A stretch of DNA of 64,000 nt from Sphingomonas sp. PP-CC-1A-547. GTDB lineage: Bacteria; Pseudomonadota; Alphaproteobacteria; Sphingomonadales; Sphingomonadaceae. A program made the position numbers and the translations under genes. Under the pieces are notes generated by a model that worked only from the letters and a program-made list of their open reading frames with translations, made no database searches and was not told the DNA's origin. The stretch covers positions 1-64,000 of the forward strand of contig NZ_RAPZ01000016.1 of assembly GCF_003610375.1 (NCBI RefSeq), given 5' to 3'. This document shows, one piece after another, positions 23,389-31,119 of the stretch; within the stretch, counting starts at the first letter, position 1, and every line of letters begins with the position of its first letter.

Positions 23389-23420
23389 GGGCTAGCTCCC
23401 TGTTTCGAGGAAGCTAGCCC
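23389..23420. terminator. Convergent stem-loop between the orphan gene and mucR
   Basis: GGGCTAGCT (23389-23397) pairs perfectly with AGCTAGCCC (23412-23420). It lies seven bases past the mucR stop and downstream of the plus-strand orphan gene, an arrangement typical of a bidirectional terminator, though no long T-run is present. Confidence 0.6.
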
Positions 23421-23426
23421 CATAAA

Positions 23427-23933
23427 TTACTCTGCTGCTGCTTCTTCGGTCTTGCGCTTGCGCGAAGCCGGAGCAGGCTTGGCATCTGCTTTGGCTGCAT
23501 TCGTCTGGCCAGGCTTGCGACCCAGGCCGATGCTCTTGGCCATTGTGCGACGTGCTTCCGAATAAGTAGGAGCGACCATCGGGTAATCAGCCTTCAGGCC
23601 ATAACGCTCGCGATACTCCACAGGCGTCATGCCGTTAGTAGCGAGGTGGCGGCGCAGCGTCTTGTACGGCTTGCCATCGATCATGCTGATGATGTGATCA
23701 GGGCTGGCGAGCGACTTACGTGCCGTCACCGCTGGGGTATACTCCTGGGCGGGTGCTTCGGGTTCAGCGGCTGTCGCGTTTCCGTCTACCAGCGTCGAAA
23801 CAGTTTCGTACATCTTGTTCAGGAAGGCCGGAACGTCGTCAGCATTGGTGCGCGTGTTGGGGTTGGCTAACCAGGCGATTGTCAATTCCGTGGCGAGTTC
23901 GACCGGGTTCAGATCGAGGGTAGTGTCAGACAT
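23427..23933 (-). CDS. MucR/Ros-family transcriptional regulator
   Basis: A 168-residue protein with the MucR signature 'GKPYKTLRRHLATNGMTPVE' followed by 'YRERYGLKADYPMVAPTYSE' and a basic tail. MucR/Ros proteins bind AT-rich DNA and repress many genes including exopolysaccharide and virulence functions. In classical Ros the first two zinc ligands are Cys; here that segment reads 'SPDHIISMIDGKPYKTL' with no Cys, as in zinc-independent MucR relatives. GGAG precedes the ATG at 23933. The C-terminus is rich in Lys, Ala and Glu. Confidence 0.92.
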   Translation of the reverse strand: MSDTTLDLNPVELATELTIAWLANPNTRTNADDVPAFLNKMYETVSTLVDGNATAAEPEAPAQEYTPAVTARKSLASPDHIISMIDGKPYKTLRRHLATNGMTPVEYRERYGLKADYPMVAPTYSEARRTMAKSIGLGRKPGQTNAAKADAKPAPASRKRKTEEAAAE

Positions 23934-24345
23934 ATCAGGGCTCCATTTCTGAACGCGCATCTAGGTATTGGATTGGTCTCTGGCAATCTCAGACTGCGTG
24001 CGATGTTATCTGAGACGTTGTCCAAATCGACCCTCCCGCCGGCGCCGATGCTAGCGTCCATTTTAATATCGGCAGATGTGCCGCAAAATCCTGATCGGCA
24101 ACGATTGATCTCATCCGCGGATCGGTCACCACTCTAAACATCCGGCGCTCGGCCTACGCTTTAATAGCGCGACCCATGTGACGCAAAACACCTGTTTGTC
24201 GCACAATGGTGATTACGACCGGGTTTTCTGCACATCGGGCCGCTGAATGCCGACAATGGAAAGGAAAGCTGCCCGTCTGATTATTAGCAAGGCACATGGC
24301 CTATTGCACGTTGTCTGATGCTGCGGCCTTTCTCGAAAAGGATCG
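23934..24345. other. Gap upstream of mucR, ending at the IS element
   Basis: About 410 bases holding no gene. It includes the mucR promoter region, one copy of a 17-base repeat (24185-24201) and the left GATCG flank of the IS element (24341-24345). Confidence 0.45.
24185..24201 (+). repeat. Repeated near-palindrome, copy 1
   Basis: AAAACACCTGTTTGTCG occurs here and again, identical, at 29972-29988. The core AAAC-ACCT-GTTT is partly self-complementary, so it may be a regulator site or a small dispersed repeat. Confidence 0.55.
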
Positions 24346-26004
24346 CAGACCGTGCGAAAACTCGCTGGGTGATTCCACAAGGTTGCTGACGGGCGTATGC
24401 TGTAATCATGGCATATATCGAGGGTCATGCGCGCGACCAGGCGCTGCTGCTGCCGGCATCGGTAGAGGATTATGTGGCAGCGGGTAGTCCGGTTCGGTTC
24501 ATCGACGCGTTCGTTGATGACCTCGATCTGGGCGAGTCCGGTTTTCATCGGTCGCGGCCGAAGGCGACGGGGCGGCCAGGCTATGACCCGGGCGACATGC
24601 TCAAGCTGTACCTGTACGGCTATCTCAACCGGGTGCGGTCGAGCCGACGGCTGGAAGCCGAGGCGGCACGCAACCTCGAGCTGATCTGGCTGCTGCGTGG
24701 GCTTCGGCCAGACTACAAGACCATCGCTGACTTTCGCCGCGACAACCGGAGTGCCTTCAAGGCAGTGTTCCGCGCCTTCGTCGTCCTATGCCGCAAGCTC
24801 GACCTGTTCGGGCGCGAGCTGCTGGCGGTGGACGGCACGCGGCTGAAGGCGGTGAACAACCCGGCACGCAACTTCTCCCGTGACAAGCTGGCCAGGTATA
24901 TTGCCGCGGCCGACGAGCGGCTTGAGGGGTATCTTGCCGAGATGGACGCCATCGACCGCGGCGAGGATGGCCATGGGCCTGGCCGCAGCGGGGCACTGGC
25001 CGCAAAGATCGCCAGCGTGCGCGAGCGGCGTCAGGCCCAGGAGGCGATGCTGCACGAGCTGAACGCCAGCGGCGAGAGCCAGATATCGCTAACCGACCCC
25101 GATGCGCGCGCGATGGTCACGGGTCGAAAGACCACGGTCGGCTACAACGCGCAGGTAGCGGTGGATGCGAAACACAAGCTGATCGTCGAGCAGCACGTTA
25201 CCAACGCCGGCACCGACATGGGTCTGCTGGCACCCACTGCTGGGGCGGCGAAAGACGCGCTAGGCGTCGAGCAGATCGATGTGGTCGCCGACATGGGCTA
25301 TTACAAAGGCGAGGACATCGAAGCATGCGAGGCGAATGGTATTACACCCTTCGTTGCCCGGCCGAGACGGGGCAGCGCCATCGCCAATGGCCGTTTTTCT
25401 AAGGATCTCTTTCGCTACGATGCCGAGGCGGACGCGTACCACTGCCCGGGTGGCCGGACCCTCGACATCAGCTATCGCGCGGTGACGCGCGGCCACGCCA
25501 ACATCCAATATTCCAACCCCGCCGCCTGTTCGGACTGCGCAATCAAGGTGAACTGTACCAGCAGTCGCTGGCGGCGCATCAACCGTTGGGAAAACGAGGC
25601 GGTGCTGGACCGCATGGCGGCGCGCTTGGTTGCGCGCCCTGATATTCTTGCCGTTCGCCGCGAGACGGTCGAACACCCGTTCGGCTCGATCAAGCAATGG
25701 ATGAACCAGGGCGCATTCCTGATGCGCGGGCTGGAGAAGGTTCGCGCCGAGTTCAGTCTGACCGCGCTCGCCTACAATCTAAGAAGAGCCATTACCCTCA
25801 TCGGCGTGCCGGGGTTGATCAGGGCCGTACAGGCCTGATCAAGCGCGCCAAATCTGCTGCGCAGCGCTCAATGGCTTCCCCTTGAAGCCACCACAGCGCC
25901 ACCAAAGCGCCACCACGGCAGTAACTCAAAAATATTTGCGCCCAGCTCCACCGTTTAACAAAAGACGTCCGTGCCCATGTGACGGCGAGTTCTCGCACGG
26001 TCTG
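24346..26004 (+). mobile_element. Complete IS1182-family insertion sequence
   Basis: The element is bounded by 20-base terminal inverted repeats, CAGACCGTGCGAAAACTCGC at 24346-24365 and the reverse complement of CAGACCGTGCGAGAACTCGC at 25985-26004 (19/20 identical). Both sides carry the same flank GATCG (24341-24345 and 26005-26009), a target duplication. The 1659-bp element holds one intact transposase. An 11-bp perfect hairpin (26010-26041) sits just outside the right end, so the insertion is next to a palindrome. Confidence 0.88.
24408..25838 (+). CDS. IS1182-family transposase
   Basis: A 476-residue DDE transposase. 'FIDAFVDDLDLGESGFHRSR' and 'RPGYDPGDMLKLYLYGYLNR' form the N-terminal domain of this family, 'LLAVDGTRLKAVNNPARNFS' carries the first catalytic Asp, 'DVVADMGYYKGEDIEACEAN' the second, and 'RRETVEHPFGSIKQWM' the Glu. 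A Cys cluster ('CSDCAIKVNCTSS') lies between. The frame is full-length and undamaged, so the element may be active. Confidence 0.95.
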   Translation: MAYIEGHARDQALLLPASVEDYVAAGSPVRFIDAFVDDLDLGESGFHRSRPKATGRPGYDPGDMLKLYLYGYLNRVRSSRRLEAEAARNLELIWLLRGLRPDYKTIADFRRDNRSAFKAVFRAFVVLCRKLDLFGRELLAVDGTRLKAVNNPARNFSRDKLARYIAAADERLEGYLAEMDAIDRGEDGHGPGRSGALAAKIASVRERRQAQEAMLHELNASGESQISLTDPDARAMVTGRKTTVGYNAQVAVDAKHKLIVEQHVTNAGTDMGLLAPTAGAAKDALGVEQIDVVADMGYYKGEDIEACEANGITPFVARPRRGSAIANGRFSKDLFRYDAEADAYHCPGGRTLDISYRAVTRGHANIQYSNPAACSDCAIKVNCTSSRWRRINRWENEAVLDRMAARLVARPDILAVRRETVEHPFGSIKQWMNQGAFLMRGLEKVRAEFSLTALAYNLRRAITLIGVPGLIRAVQA

Positions 26005-26009
26005 GATCG

Positions 26010-26041
26010 AATTTCGGGAATGCCAAAGCCTTCCCGAAATT
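26010..26041. repeat. Perfect hairpin at the IS right flank
   Basis: AATTTCGGGAA (26010-26020) pairs perfectly over 11 bp with TTCCCGAAATT (26031-26041), loop 10 bases. Related TTCCCGAAA sequences occur near 29750, so it is probably one member of a dispersed palindromic repeat. Confidence 0.7.
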
Positions 26042-26161
26042 TGGACTAAGGGAACTATGTCTTCGCAGCGAACTGCCGGTGCAGTGTCTCATGATCCTCA
26101 ATATGCCGTTCTCGACGATCCATCTGTCAGCAGGCTGCGCGGCACTCCGAAGAGACGAGTT

Positions 26162-26698
26162 CTAGCTCCGGGTAGGCTGCCAGCGGTTCATCTCGCGTCC
26201 TGGTGCGGTGCCGGCCGGAGTGGAAATCAACTCGATCAATGTACCCCATGGTGCCCGAACATAATGCATTGCATTGCCGGGCCCTTCTTCCGCCCCAAAC
26301 AATGGGTTCGGCCCGCGAAGCTGCGTACCTCCCGCCGCCAATACTCGACGAAGCACCTCTGCAATGTCGTCACAGTAGACGGCGAAGTGCTGGAGCCCGA
26401 GCGCACCGATCCCGTGGACCCCGGGCACGGTATCCTTGATCTCGAACAGTTCAATGTTGGCGCTGTCGCCAAGGCGAACGATGCGGGTCGCAATGACACG
26501 TTGAGTTTGGTTCAGCGCGACCGTCGCGGCGAGATCCTCGGGTGACCGGCGCGGTAGACCATTAGCTACCGTATCGTAGACGACGGTTGCGTTGAATGCC
26601 TGACTTAGGAACCGGGTCGCCGCTTCCACGTCAGGCACCGTAATCCCAATGTGATCGATCCCGCGTACATTGCCGGCCATGCTGGCATCGGGTGTCAT
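26162..26698 (-). CDS. VOC-family protein coupled to a hydrolase
   Basis: A 178-residue protein with two VOC modules: 'GIDHIGITVPDVEAATRFLS' and 'GLQHFAVYCDDIAEVLRRVL', closing with 'APWGTLIELISTP'. The spacing is that of glyoxalase/dioxygenase-type enzymes; the substrate is unknown. The ATG at 26698 overlaps the stop of the epoxide-hydrolase-like gene (ATGA), so the two are co-translated. The first residues before MAGNV are poorly conserved-looking, so a start at 26680 cannot be excluded. Confidence 0.85.
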   Translation of the reverse strand: MTPDASMAGNVRGIDHIGITVPDVEAATRFLSQAFNATVVYDTVANGLPRRSPEDLAATVALNQTQRVIATRIVRLGDSANIELFEIKDTVPGVHGIGALGLQHFAVYCDDIAEVLRRVLAAGGTQLRGPNPLFGAEEGPGNAMHYVRAPWGTLIELISTPAGTAPGREMNRWQPTRS

Positions 26699-27672
26699 GG
26701 TCGAGCCAGGAACGAGGTGATTAGTGGGTCCAGCGCCGGCGCGCATTCCTCGGGAACCCAGTGACCGCACCCGGGCAGCACGTGCGCCTTGACGTTGGTG
26801 GCGTAGCGTCGGATGTTTTCCGGCTGACTGACGCCGAAACCGCCATTGCCACCCCCGCCAACGGCAAGAACCGGCATGGTCAGCTTACTCGCTGCCAGTG
26901 CCTGATTTTGCACGATAGATCGGGGTAACGCACGGTAATATTCGAACGCGTGATGGAACGTCTGCGGCTTTGCATAGGAGCGAACGTAGCGATCGATCAG
27001 CCCATCGGTGAACACCGCCTGGTTGCTCGCATGATGGCGAATGAAGTGCGTCAGGAACAGCCGCTCATTGCCTTTCACCATCGCGTCCGCCAACTGATCG
27101 TCGGCTGCGAAAAAGCTATGATGCCAACCCGCTGCCTCACCGGTCGCGACGAACGCGGGTAGCGAATAGAGCGTGTCGTCGGGTACGGTCGCTTCTATGA
27201 AAGCTGCCTTGACGATGTCGGCGGGGTGACGCGCGACCATTGGATAGCTGTTCCAGATGCCGATATCGTGCGCGACGAGAAAGAAGGGTTTGTCCGGGCT
27301 GAAACGCTTGGCGAATTTGTACAGATAGTCGGAAATGTCGACGCCGGTGTAGGACGTGCGGGGTGCTTCCGACAGGCCAAGACCCGGCAACTCGACCGCC
27401 ACCACCGTATAGCGCCCGGCAAGTTTCGGCATGAGGCGGTTCCACTCATACCATGTCTGCCCAAAACCGTGGACGAGGAGCACGAGCGGGCCTCGACCGC
27501 CGCGCACGAAATGCAGCTTCACGCCGTCAATGGTTTCGTAACCGCCGCTAAATCCATCAGGAATCGGAAATTCCTCATGCGCGGCGGGTAGAACCGCACG
27601 CGGCGCGGCTTGGATCGGCGTCGCTGTCATAGCGAATGCAGCAAGCGCAAAGGAGATGCTGTAGGGCTTCAT
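26695..27672 (-). CDS. Exported epoxide-hydrolase-like alpha/beta hydrolase
   Basis: A 325-residue hydrolase with a signal peptide ('YSISFALAAFAMTATPIQA'). 'LLVHGFGQTWYEWNRLMPKL' is the HG oxyanion region, 'LVAHDIGIWNSYPMVARHP' puts an Asp at the nucleophile position as in epoxide hydrolases and haloalkane dehalogenases, and 'LPGCGHWVPEECAPALDPLI' holds the catalytic His. GAGG precedes the ATG. It is downstream of the DHA1 exporter on the same strand, with 30 bases between, and overlaps the VOC gene, suggesting one operon for a small-molecule detoxification or modification. Confidence 0.88.
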   Translation of the reverse strand: MKPYSISFALAAFAMTATPIQAAPRAVLPAAHEEFPIPDGFSGGYETIDGVKLHFVRGGRGPLVLLVHGFGQTWYEWNRLMPKLAGRYTVVAVELPGLGLSEAPRTSYTGVDISDYLYKFAKRFSPDKPFFLVAHDIGIWNSYPMVARHPADIVKAAFIEATVPDDTLYSLPAFVATGEAAGWHHSFFAADDQLADAMVKGNERLFLTHFIRHHASNQAVFTDGLIDRYVRSYAKPQTFHHAFEYYRALPRSIVQNQALAASKLTMPVLAVGGGGNGGFGVSQPENIRRYATNVKAHVLPGCGHWVPEECAPALDPLITSFLARP

Positions 27673-27702
27673 GTCTGAACCTCGTTCTCAAAAAAGGAGC
27701 GG

Positions 27703-28917
27703 TCAGCGGCCTGACGGCGCGCGGTGACCGGGTGGAAAGGCGAAACGGCGTGCGGCCAGCGCGATGAGAAAGGCTATCAGGGCCAGCGCCGCGACAGCGG
27801 GCGGCAACAGCGAGGTCCCTCCCGTCGTGAGCAGCGCACCGCCGAGCGCACCGCCGACCGCGATCGCCAGGTTCCACGCCGTGGTCACCATCGCCTGCGC
27901 CAGATCGACGCCATCACCGGCCGCGTCTGCCGACGCCGTCTGCATCATCGCTCCGGCACCGCCAAAGCCGAGGCCCCAGATGACGGCCGCCGCATAGACG
28001 GCGATGCCCTGTCCGCCGGCAATCGTGAGGAGCACCGCGACCGCCGCGAACGATCCGATCGCAAGCAGTACCAGCACACGGAGCATCCGATCTACCAGTC
28101 GCCCTACGGTCCAGATGCCGGCGAGCGAACTGACACCGAATGCAAGCAGCACGAGATCGACCCGAACGGCCGCAGCCGTCGCGAACGGCGCAATGTAGGT
28201 GTACAGGATGTTGTGCGCCGTCATCCAGGTTAGGATGACGAGCAGAATCGGCACGACTCCCGGCGTAGCTATGACCCGGCGTAGCGACGGACGATCATCG
28301 CCCGTCCGGCCAGGCGCATCGGGCACTTTTGCGATGATCCAGCCGATCAGCACGACGCTGAGCGCGGAGAGGACCAGAAACGACCGGCGCCAACCAACCA
28401 GACCACCCAGGAAGGTCCCCAAGGGCACCCCTAGCGAGAGCGCCAGCGGCACGCCGACCATGGCAAGCGCCATGGCCGGGCCGGTCTGGTCCGGACGTAC
28501 GATGCTGCGCGCGTAACCCGCGAGAATCCCCCAGGCGAGCCCCGCTGCGCACCCGGCGACGAACCGCGCGACCAGCACGAGGCTGATAGACCCTGCCCAT
28601 GCCGTCAGCGTGTTCCCGACAACGAAGCAGATGATGGTACCGAGCAATAACGGACGGCGGGGAAGGCCTTGGGTCAAGCTGGTAAGCGGAATCGCCGCGA
28701 GCAAGGACCCCAGAGCATAGACCGCAACAAGTTGTCCCGCGATTGCTTCAGAGATTCGCAGGCCAGAGGCAATTTGCGGCAGCAAGCCAGCGGGAAGCGT
28801 CTCGGTAACGATGCACAGGAAGCCACTGGCGGCGAGGCCTGACAGTGCTGCGGTAGGGAGTGCGGTACGCGGCACCGCCCCGGTTTCGACGAGGCCTAGC
28901 GAGGGGGAAGGCGGCAT
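27703..28917 (-). CDS. DHA1-family MFS exporter (AraJ/SotB-like)
   Basis: A 404-residue protein with 12 predicted membrane segments and the AraJ/YdhP-like signature 'IVTETLPAGLLPQIASGLRI', followed by 'GQLVAVYALGSLLAAIPLTS' and 'YARSIVRPDQTGPAMALAM'. Such exporters remove sugars or drugs. AAGGACA precedes the ATG at 28917. It is divergent from a TetR regulator, the usual drug-exporter pairing. It is similar to the exporter at 43772 in the same window. Confidence 0.93.
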   Translation of the reverse strand: MPPSPSLGLVETGAVPRTALPTAALSGLAASGFLCIVTETLPAGLLPQIASGLRISEAIAGQLVAVYALGSLLAAIPLTSLTQGLPRRPLLLGTIICFVVGNTLTAWAGSISLVLVARFVAGCAAGLAWGILAGYARSIVRPDQTGPAMALAMVGVPLALSLGVPLGTFLGGLVGWRRSFLVLSALSVVLIGWIIAKVPDAPGRTGDDRPSLRRVIATPGVVPILLVILTWMTAHNILYTYIAPFATAAAVRVDLVLLAFGVSSLAGIWTVGRLVDRMLRVLVLLAIGSFAAVAVLLTIAGGQGIAVYAAAVIWGLGFGGAGAMMQTASADAAGDGVDLAQAMVTTAWNLAIAVGGALGGALLTTGGTSLLPPAVAALALIAFLIALAARRFAFPPGHRAPSGR

Positions 28918-28945
28918 GATTGTCCTTATTCGACAGTTCGTGCCT

Positions 28946-28956
28946 GGTCTCAGACC
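28946..28956. promoter_or_regulatory. Small palindrome in the divergent exporter/TetR region
   Basis: GGTCT-C-AGACC, a perfect 11-base palindrome between the exporter start (28917) and the TetR start (29033). It is a possible TetR operator half; TetR sites are usually longer. Confidence 0.3.
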
Positions 28957-29032
28957 TCAACGATCCGGGGCATGGCTATTTCACTTAATGACCGCTATAC
29001 AAATATGATCCAGCGATGCAACGGATTATGTA

Positions 29033-29614
29033 ATGATGGTTAACGAAAATAAGCGGCAGCGGGGACGGCCGCGCGGGTTCGTGCTCGACGCAGCGGTCGA
29101 GGTCGGACAACATCTCTTTCACGAGCACGGCTATGAGAACGTCAGCGTCGCCGCGCTGACCGAGGCGATCGGGATTACCCCGCCGAGCTTCTACGCGGCG
29201 TTCGGCAGCAAGACCGCCTTCTTCAAGGATACGTTGCGGCTCTATTCGGCCACCGTCGTGCCGCTGGATCGCTTTCTGGTTCCAAGTATCGCCCCCACGA
29301 CGGCGCTCTGCGATATGCTACGCGCTGCGGCGCGTGCGTATGCCGCCCATCCGCAGCGGCGTGGTTGCCTTATCCTCGAACATGCCAAGGCCGGGACAAC
29401 AGATTGGGGCATCGCGGCTGCACAGATCGCAACCGAAAATCGCGAACGAGTGCGAATGTTTCTTAAAGCGTCCGACAGCGAAGCGCCTGAGCGTATCGCG
29501 GATTACGTTGCCACGACCATGCTCGGCCTGTCGGCCGCTGCGCGGGAGGGATGGAAGGAGGCAAGGCTACTTGCTGTCACGGAGACGGCAGCGAAGGCGC
29601 TAAATTATTGCTAG
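29033..29614 (+). CDS. TetR-family transcriptional regulator
   Basis: A 193-residue regulator of the AcrR type: 'GRPRGFVLDAAVEVGQHLFH' opens the HTH, 'HGYENVSVAALTEAIGITPP' and 'SFYAAFGSKTAFFKDTLRLY' complete it, and the remainder is a helical ligand domain. It is divergent from the DHA1 exporter, so it most likely represses that exporter and perhaps the hydrolase/VOC genes behind it. Two adjacent ATGs (29033 and 29036) serve as start. Confidence 0.92.
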   Translation: MMVNENKRQRGRPRGFVLDAAVEVGQHLFHEHGYENVSVAALTEAIGITPPSFYAAFGSKTAFFKDTLRLYSATVVPLDRFLVPSIAPTTALCDMLRAAARAYAAHPQRRGCLILEHAKAGTTDWGIAAAQIATENRERVRMFLKASDSEAPERIADYVATTMLGLSAAAREGWKEARLLAVTETAAKALNYC

Positions 29615-29914
29615 CCACATGATAGATAGCCAAGGCCCACCTGAAACGGTTTTCCCAATTAGAAACGTCAGGCGGGAGTCTCGCCGCTTCGATCGCGCTG
29701 ACGGATGCCTGCGGGTTTCACTTTCCCAAAATCTGTTCCCGATTGCTCTTTCCCGAAATGGCCAATCGGAGACGGAGAAACGGGAAAGATCGCGCTTAAC
29801 GAATGGCCGTTATTGGACGCCCGGATCGTCAGCGTGAACGTCCGAGTGTGGGCGAAATCACCCGGCCGCCTTGAGCACCTACTGCCCGCCGCGCGCTGTC
29901 GGGAAACACACGAT

Positions 29915-29938
29915 AGTCGCCAATCGGGGTTGGCGACT
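29915..29938. terminator. Perfect stem-loop in the gap after TetR
   Basis: AGTCGCCAA (29915-29923) pairs with TTGGCGACT (29930-29938), loop TCGGGG. It lies 300 bases after the TetR stop, so whether it terminates TetR or is a dispersed repeat is unclear. Confidence 0.4.
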
Positions 29939-29971
29939 GCGTATTACGACGATCTAGAGCCTGCTGTTCGA

Positions 29972-29988
29972 AAAACACCTGTTTGTCG
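29972..29988 (+). repeat. Repeated near-palindrome, copy 2
   Basis: Second identical copy of AAAACACCTGTTTGTCG; the first is at 24185-24201, about 5.8 kb away in the same orientation. Confidence 0.55.
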
Positions 29989-30186
29989 GGCATTTAAGAA
30001 AGCGACAGGGTTTTCCGCCATTCGCTTAGGTATTTATGCTGCAGGCGAAGGCGCAGTTCGACTGCGCGACTTTCGCTACTTGGCAACACCCGCCGCTTAA
30101 TTCGCAGCGGGGTCTTGGCGCGACATACCAATACGCTGTTTAGGCGTTTCCTCTCACAAGCCGGGGTTGAGCTTCCCCCGCCAAGA

Positions 30187-31119
30187 CTAACTCGCCGGCA
30201 TGGCCGAGTGAAAGAGGCACACAACCAGCAGAACAAGGACGAGGGATACGGCGCTCGACATCGCGACAAGGACCGCTGCCTCTTTGCGATTTGTGTCGAG
30301 GAGGGTCGCGAACAGGGTCACGTTGCTGGCGATCGGGAACAGGGCGACGAGCCCGACGATCACGCGGTCGCGCGGGCTTAGCACGCCGACGAATGCCGCT
30401 TCGAGTGCGAGCGCTGCGCCGAGCAGTATCAGCCCGGCGACTTGCCTGACCGCGAGGATGCGCGTCATCAGCTTTGGCCGCCAGTCCTCGCGGCCGGTTT
30501 CGGCAAGGTTGAGGCCGATCACCGCCATGCCGAGGACCGACACCAGCGTGCCGGCGATCGAGACGATCGGCGCTGCCGCTTCAGGCATTGTCACGCCGCC
30601 CCATTTCGCGATGATCGAGCCGATGACGACATAGACGAGCGGCACCCGCAACGCCTTGGTCGCGGCGGTGCGCGTACCCTCCTTGGTCCGGGCGATGAGG
30701 AAATACCCGATCGTGTTGCCGTACAGCGCGCTGCCGATATACGCGCAGATCACCGTCGATACGCCGACTTCGCCGAACAACGCCTGGCTGACGGGCACCC
30801 CGAAGAACGCGACGTTGAAGAATGAGAAGGACGCCGACAGCAGTTTGGGGTCGAAGTCGTCGCCCAGCCGCTGGGCCAACCGGTATGCGGGGATGCTCAT
30901 CAGGGCCGAGACGACGAACATCAGCGGTGGGATCACGAACAGCTGTCGTGGTTCCGCGCTGAGCACCTTGTCGATGACCAGCAACGGGATGAGGCCGAAG
31001 ACGAGGACCTTTGAACACAGCTTCGCCGCCCAGGGCACGCGGGCGCCGACGGCCCATGCGAGCAGGATTACGCCGTAGAGCGGCAGCAGCGCCGCCGCGA
31101 TATTACCGAGCGCGCTCAT
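30187..31119 (-). CDS. AEC-family (auxin efflux carrier-like) transporter
   Basis: A 310-residue protein with about ten membrane segments, starting MSALGNIAAALLPLYGVILL and containing 'LSASFSFFNVAFFGVPVSQA' and 'LYGNTIGYFLIARTKEGTRT', as in AEC transporters of organic acids such as malate. The start at 31119 overlaps the stop of the FAD protein (ATGA, 31116-31119); the longer frame upstream is a shadow of that gene. Coupling suggests the two act on one pathway. Confidence 0.9.
   Translation of the reverse strand: MSALGNIAAALLPLYGVILLAWAVGARVPWAAKLCSKVLVFGLIPLLVIDKVLSAEPRQLFVIPPLMFVVSALMSIPAYRLAQRLGDDFDPKLLSASFSFFNVAFFGVPVSQALFGEVGVSTVICAYIGSALYGNTIGYFLIARTKEGTRTAATKALRVPLVYVVIGSIIAKWGGVTMPEAAAPIVSIAGTLVSVLGMAVIGLNLAETGREDWRPKLMTRILAVRQVAGLILLGAALALEAAFVGVLSPRDRVIVGLVALFPIASNVTLFATLLDTNRKEAAVLVAMSSAVSLVLVLLVVCLFHSAMPAS

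Larger units (their letters stand above)
29615..30186. other. Gap with several palindromic repeats
   Basis: About 570 bases with no supported gene. It holds CTTTCCCG/CGGGAAAG (29748-29755, 29781-29788), a perfect hairpin at 29915-29938, the second 17-base repeat copy at 29972 and GTCTTGGCG/CGCCAAGAC (30112-30120, 30179-30187) spanning to the stop of the AEC gene. Confidence 0.5.

Noticed and set aside
24173..25984. Eleven-base direct repeat CCCATGTGACG on the left of and inside the right end of the IS element
   Set aside because: The terminal repeats and GATCG duplication define other boundaries, and an 11-mer match is expected by chance at this scale.
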